Below are positions 61,148-64,000 of a stretch of 64,000 bases of DNA, in pieces. The stretch covers positions 1-64,000 of the forward strand of contig CAAGHL010000042.1 in NCBI GenBank assembly GCA_900769665.1, in the 5' to 3' direction. Source of the DNA: Clostridia bacterium. GTDB taxonomy: Bacteria > Bacillota > Clostridia > Christensenellales > CAG-314. Made by a program: the position numbers and the translations under genes. Position 1 is the stretch's first letter, and the number at the start of each line of letters is the position of its first letter. The notes under the pieces are model-generated. The model had not been told where the DNA came from, ran no database searches, and saw only the letters and a list, made by a program, of their open reading frames with translations.

Positions 61148-61176
61148 TTGACATTTGCGTGGAATGATTGTATAAT
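61148..61176 (+). promoter_or_regulatory. Consensus promoter for the AraC gene at 61414
   Basis: TTGACA (61148-61153), 17 bases, TATAAT (61171-61176), a perfect match to the sigma-A consensus. The predicted start near 61183 lies inside the oppositely directed promoter. Confidence 0.85.
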
Positions 61177-61183
61177 CAATTTA

Positions 61184-61211
61184 ATTATAGCACAAAATGT
61201 ATGTCAAACAA
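61184..61211 (-). promoter_or_regulatory. Promoter of the hexuronate operon, face to face with the AraC promoter
   Basis: Minus strand: TTGTTT (61206-61211), 16 bases, TATAAT (61184-61189). The predicted start near 61177 is next to the -10 box of the plus-strand promoter, so the two polymerases would exclude each other. Confidence 0.6.
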
Positions 61212-61413
61212 TGGCTAATATGCGTTTTAGGAGCGTTTTTTAGCACAAAAAGAAACAATTTTGCTTTTATGTCGTTACAATCGACTTTTGTACGTCGCTG
61301 CCGCCCTTGCCGACTACAACGACGATTTCGGTTGTGCCTTGCCGATTGTTTACGGGATACGAACCATACAAAACCAACAACTAATTACGCTCGGCAGTAT
61401 ACTACGGAGAAAA

Positions 61414-62163
61414 ATGAATTACGGAAATTTCGACTTGTTCCTTTTTAGGCACAACAAGCACCAAAACAAAATATTACAAATACAACCGCACAAAATGATG
61501 TTTTGCGAGTTGACAATATGCCTGAGCGGCAAGTTGGAATATCGCGTAGATAACAACCCCGTAACGCTCGGCGACGGGGACATTATCTTTATCACCGAAG
61601 GGCAGCAACGCAGTCGCAACGGCAACAGCGACTACGCCGACTACGTCAGTTTCAATTTCAGATGTACTACCCCGATAGAAGTAGGCACATACTTTCCCAA
61701 AGCCGCCGACAAGGAAATACGCTTGCTGTCGATGTGTTGCGACGAAAGTTTTGCCGAAAGAGGATTGAACGACAATCTGACGCTAATGTTGCAAGCGATA
61801 CTCAACAAACTCCACTACTTGCAAATTCGCCCTAACTACTGCGACTTGACGATGGCGATAATTCGCGTATTGCGACAAAAAATTTACGAAAAAATCACTT
61901 TGGAACAAGTTAGTCGTACCACTTTTTTTTCTGCAGCTTACTGCCGTCGAGTTTTCAAAAAAGATACGGGGAAAAGCATAGTAAAGTACTTTAACGAACT
62001 AAAAATAGAGGAAGCCAAGGCGTTGATGATACAAGGGGGAATGACTCTTGTGGAGATTTCCGAAAAATTGGGGTTTGATGACTACAACTACTTTTCCAGA
62101 CTTTTCAAAAAGGAATGCGGCTACTCGCCAATGCAATATCTAAGCACCCGAAACGGTATTTAA
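61414..62163 (+). CDS. AraC-family regulator of the hexuronate operon
   Basis: A 249-aa protein. The N-terminal cupin-like sensor (about 20-100: LTICLSGKLEYRVDNNPVTLGDGDIIFITEG) is followed by two helix-turn-helix motifs (TLEQVSRTTFFSAAYCRRVFKKDTG and TLVEISEKLGFDDYNYFSRLFKKECG, ending YSPMQYL). The ATG at 61414 is chosen over the frame start at 61261 because GGAG lies four bases before it and the extra 51 residues are not like the family. It is divergent from the hexuronate operon with interlocked promoters, so it probably regulates that operon. A strong terminator follows. Confidence 0.9.
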   Translation: MNYGNFDLFLFRHNKHQNKILQIQPHKMMFCELTICLSGKLEYRVDNNPVTLGDGDIIFITEGQQRSRNGNSDYADYVSFNFRCTTPIEVGTYFPKAADKEIRLLSMCCDESFAERGLNDNLTLMLQAILNKLHYLQIRPNYCDLTMAIIRVLRQKIYEKITLEQVSRTTFFSAAYCRRVFKKDTGKSIVKYFNELKIEEAKALMIQGGMTLVEISEKLGFDDYNYFSRLFKKECGYSPMQYLSTRNGI

Positions 62164-62245
62164 ACAAGCTTTATTGCACATCACTACTGCAATGTGTCGT
62201 ACGGTATGACACTGCGAGTATATACCGATTTACACGCGGAACAAC

Positions 62246-62297
62246 AAAAAAGCGCACCCTTTCTGCCAAACGGCGTAGAATGCGCTTTTTTGTTTTG
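62246..62297 (+). terminator. Terminator of the AraC gene
   Basis: AAAAAAGCGCA/TGCGCTTTTTT stem with an inner TTCT-CC/GG-AGAA pairing and T-rich tail. It is symmetrical enough to serve the opposite strand too. Confidence 0.85.
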
Positions 62298-62378
62298 TTT
62301 ACCGAATTTTCTTAGTTTTGACTCAAACCGTCTTGCGATGTTTTCGACGTCTTGCAATGTTTCGACTGTTGCCGACAA

Positions 62379-62546
62379 TTACTTTTTCTTGCCAAGATGC
62401 AATTTTTTCGCTTCTGCTTCGGCACGAGCAAGGGCTTCGGCTTCCTCTTGCTTGCGCACCATTTCTTCGTAGTACTCGGGCTTGCTCATAACCTCTTGGT
62501 CGTACAAGTGGCACGCCACAAAGTGCGTCGGAGAAACCTGTACCAT
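62379..62546 (-). pseudogene. C-terminal remnant of an OppF/DppF-type peptide ABC ATPase
   Basis: About 55 codons include VSPTHFVACHLYDQ, the conserved end of oligopeptide transporter ATPases, followed by a charged Glu/Ala/Lys tail. Everything before it (Walker A, signature, Walker B) is missing, and the DNA upstream is unrelated. It cannot be functional as an ATPase. Confidence 0.75.
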
Positions 62547-62782
62547 CGGGGATACTCGCCGTCGCAAAAGAGATTGTTACAATGCTACGGCGACCATGAT
62601 TCCCGTCCCGACGAGCAGATTATGCAATTCGTAAACGAAAAATGGCTACCATATGCCAACCGTAAACTAAACCGTTTGGCGGCATAAAAACGTCGTCAAA
62701 TTCCGTATACGTATTAAAAATTTGCCGACACAAGGCATTATTCTAAAACAAATATAAATTACTTAACAAGGAGAATACATAC
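62547..62782. other. Junction DNA without a supportable gene
   Basis: A plus-strand open frame ends at 62687 with a protein-like segment (DSRPDEQIMQFVNEKWLPY) that has no start of its own and could be the tail of another lost gene; I do not recognise it. The rest is AT-rich leader of the next small gene. Confidence 0.4.
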
Positions 62783-63109
62783 ATGAAAAACCATTTCAGA
62801 GCAACCGGCTACTACGAACCCGAAGATATATCTTTCATCATTGACAGCAACGACAAATTTGACGAAGTTTGGAAACTGTCCGCACTATTACTTCGCAAAG
62901 GCCGCAAACTCATCGACATAGTTGAAGTTGAAAACAAGGCAATAGAGATAAATATAGGGCCACCTGCTGTGGATAAAACTAATCTAATTATCCGAGCCGT
63001 AGCTAAAGGTAAACCGCAGTTTATACCCGTGTCCCACAATGGTATCCGCTACAATGCTATACAGGTTGACAACAAGATGTACATACCCGACAAGTACAAG
63101 CGAGTCTAA
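62783..63109 (+). CDS. Hypothetical protein, 108 aa
   Basis: A small soluble protein, rich in Ile, Lys and Asn, starting MKNHFRATGYYEPEDISF. No domain, signal peptide or membrane helix is recognised. The ribosome binding site AAGGAG is well placed before the ATG, and a strong intrinsic terminator starts 53 bases after the stop, so it is probably a real, independently expressed gene. It stands between two gene remnants in what looks like a recombination-prone edge, so it may be cargo of a mobile element. Confidence 0.7.
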   Translation: MKNHFRATGYYEPEDISFIIDSNDKFDEVWKLSALLLRKGRKLIDIVEVENKAIEINIGPPAVDKTNLIIRAVAKGKPQFIPVSHNGIRYNAIQVDNKMYIPDKYKRV

Positions 63110-63161
63110 AACGTTAAATTCAAAGAAACAAGTCATTCCTGATTAGAATTGTTCCCAATAT

Positions 63162-63208
63162 AAAAGCAAACGACTACCGCATCAATATGGTAGCCGTTTG
63201 CTTTTTCG
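63162..63208 (+). terminator. Terminator of the 108-aa gene
   Basis: AAAAGCAAACG with CTACC pairs to GGTAG with CGTTTGCTTTT, one bulged base on each side, then T residues. Confidence 0.85.
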
Positions 63209-63240
63209 ACAATTTATTTTTTGATTCACTTACGATTAAC

Positions 63241-63535
63241 TTAAATAACGCTCAAATGATAAGTAAACGTAACGTAGTCACCGCTACACTGCAGCAAGCA
63301 TAAACCTCTATTTGCCAAAGTCGATCCGTGTGCAACCACACCGGTTTCTTCAATCCTGTACTTGCGACTTTCGTCAAGTCCCACAAACTTTATTTTGCGC
63401 AAAATATCGCCACCCGTCGGATGATACACCATAACGACAACCACCGCATCTTGCTTGTCCTTACTTACAACCATTGGCGCAAACACATCTTTGTCGTTAA
63501 ATTCGGTAAAGCGGAACATCTCATACAGGAGAAAA
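63241..63535 (-). pseudogene. C-terminal remnant of a GH36-type alpha-galactosidase
   Basis: About 95 codons resemble the C-terminal beta domain of GH36 enzymes: MVVSKDKQDAVVVVMVYHP, then KFVGLDESRKYRIEE and GSTLANRGLCL. The catalytic barrel, normally some 600 residues before it, is absent. At about 63525 the sequence changes into a serine recombinase read on the other strand. An ATG exists at 63519 but without a ribosome binding site. Confidence 0.6.
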
Positions 63536-64000
63536 ATACTACTTTTACAAATACTCCTACCAAAAGAAGGGACGGGATAATTGTAGAAAAAAGACCATAC
63601 GCAAAGAAGACTTGGAAGGCATCGTCCTTGACATGGCTATGGATTTGTTTACAAACAAAATTGACCTCGACATCATTTCTGATGAAATAATACGAGTACG
63701 AAAAGAAAGCGCAAAAGAACACAACGAATTAAATATTCTCGTAGCAAGACAACGAGAAGCGCAAAAAGCGTTGGACAACATAATAAAGGCGGCAGAGGCA
63801 GGATTTTTTACAGCGACAACCGGAGACCGAGCCGAAGAACTCGAAGACGAGATAGCAAACTTAAATATACTGATAGCCAAAGAACGCAACAAACTCGAAC
63901 AAGAGATTTCTCGCGAAGAAGTGATGAAATACCTGACCGACGGCGTAAGACAAAAATCCCCCGAAATACTGATAGAACTATTGATCAACAAAATAGCTAT
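63525..64000 (+). pseudogene. Large serine recombinase, C-terminal part, runs off the window
   Basis: The frame is open from about 63510 to the window end with no stop. It begins TGEKYYFYKYSYQKKG then DNCRKKTIRKEDLE, the zinc-ribbon region of phage/transposon large serine recombinases, though only one of the usual cysteines is kept here. A long coiled-coil segment of ELNILVARQREAQKALDNII and EELEDEIANLNILIAKERNK type follows, the family's C-terminal arm. The catalytic resolvase domain is missing, cut at the GH36 junction, so this copy is probably dead, unless the N-terminal half is supplied by a rearrangement. The stop codon lies beyond 64000. Confidence 0.75.

Noticed and set aside
62352..62687. 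111-aa plus-strand frame at the OppF remnant
   Set aside because: The first half is antisense to the OppF tail and there is no ribosome binding site. Only the last 45 residues look protein-like, and they have no start.

Overview
The window looks like a chromosome segment of an anaerobic, carbohydrate-degrading Bacillota (Clostridia-like) bacterium, probably gut-associated. The reasons are strong AGGAGG-type ribosome binding sites, many consensus TTGACA/TATAAT promoters with 17-base spacers, lipoproteins with lipobox cysteines, a DltB/DltD-like surface-polymer acylation operon, CUT1 sugar ABC transporters without an outer-membrane system, and a hexuronate pathway. No rRNA or other species marker is present, so finer placement is inference.

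Left part (1-20,100): an ssrA (tmRNA) gene on the minus strand with a readable tag; two related lipoproteins of unknown function; a TetR regulator with a palindromic operator on its own promoter; aspartate ammonia-lyase; a five-gene minus-strand operon (MBOAT acyltransferase, SGNH protein, amino-acid adenylation enzyme, PLP-dependent decarboxylase, carrier protein) that resembles dlt but carries an extra decarboxylase; an ECF sigma factor with a probable membrane anti-sigma factor; a processive family 2 glycosyltransferase behind a switch-like leader; and pyruvate kinase.

Accessory island (about 20,100-23,415): an XRE repressor divergent from a small membrane protein, about 1 kb of AT-rich repeat-bearing DNA, and an HTH-Fic protein. 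It ends in a perfect 45-base 3' half of tRNA-Arg(CCU), the usual scar of tRNA-targeted integration. A 120-base repeat here has a second copy next to ssrA, another common integration target.

Glycan region (23,500-62,200): several polysaccharide-utilisation transcription units. One carries a PocR/AraC regulator, a GH43 enzyme and a xylulokinase remnant, divergent from a GH3 - GPH symporter - GH78 rhamnosidase operon. Another is a long minus-strand run with a sugar-binding protein, two permeases, a GH43 lipoprotein, two very large CBM9-like/LamG lipoproteins, a secreted SASA-type esterase and a glutaminase-A-like protein. It is followed by a separate DUF624 - ABC ATPase unit, which probably supplies the missing ATPase. 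A third encodes two sugar isomerase/epimerase-like proteins, two Gfo/Idh/MocA dehydrogenases, glucuronate isomerase and mannonate dehydratase. Each set has its own AraC regulator nearby. Together they suggest degradation of rhamnose-, xylose/arabinose- and glucuronate-containing, acetylated plant polysaccharide and its entry into 2-keto-3-deoxygluconate metabolism.

Right edge (62,300-64,000): gene remnants. These are an OppF-type C terminus, an orphan small gene, a GH36 C-terminal fragment, and a serine recombinase C-terminal half that abuts it and runs off the window. Nearly all long ORFs opposite the real genes are shadows.
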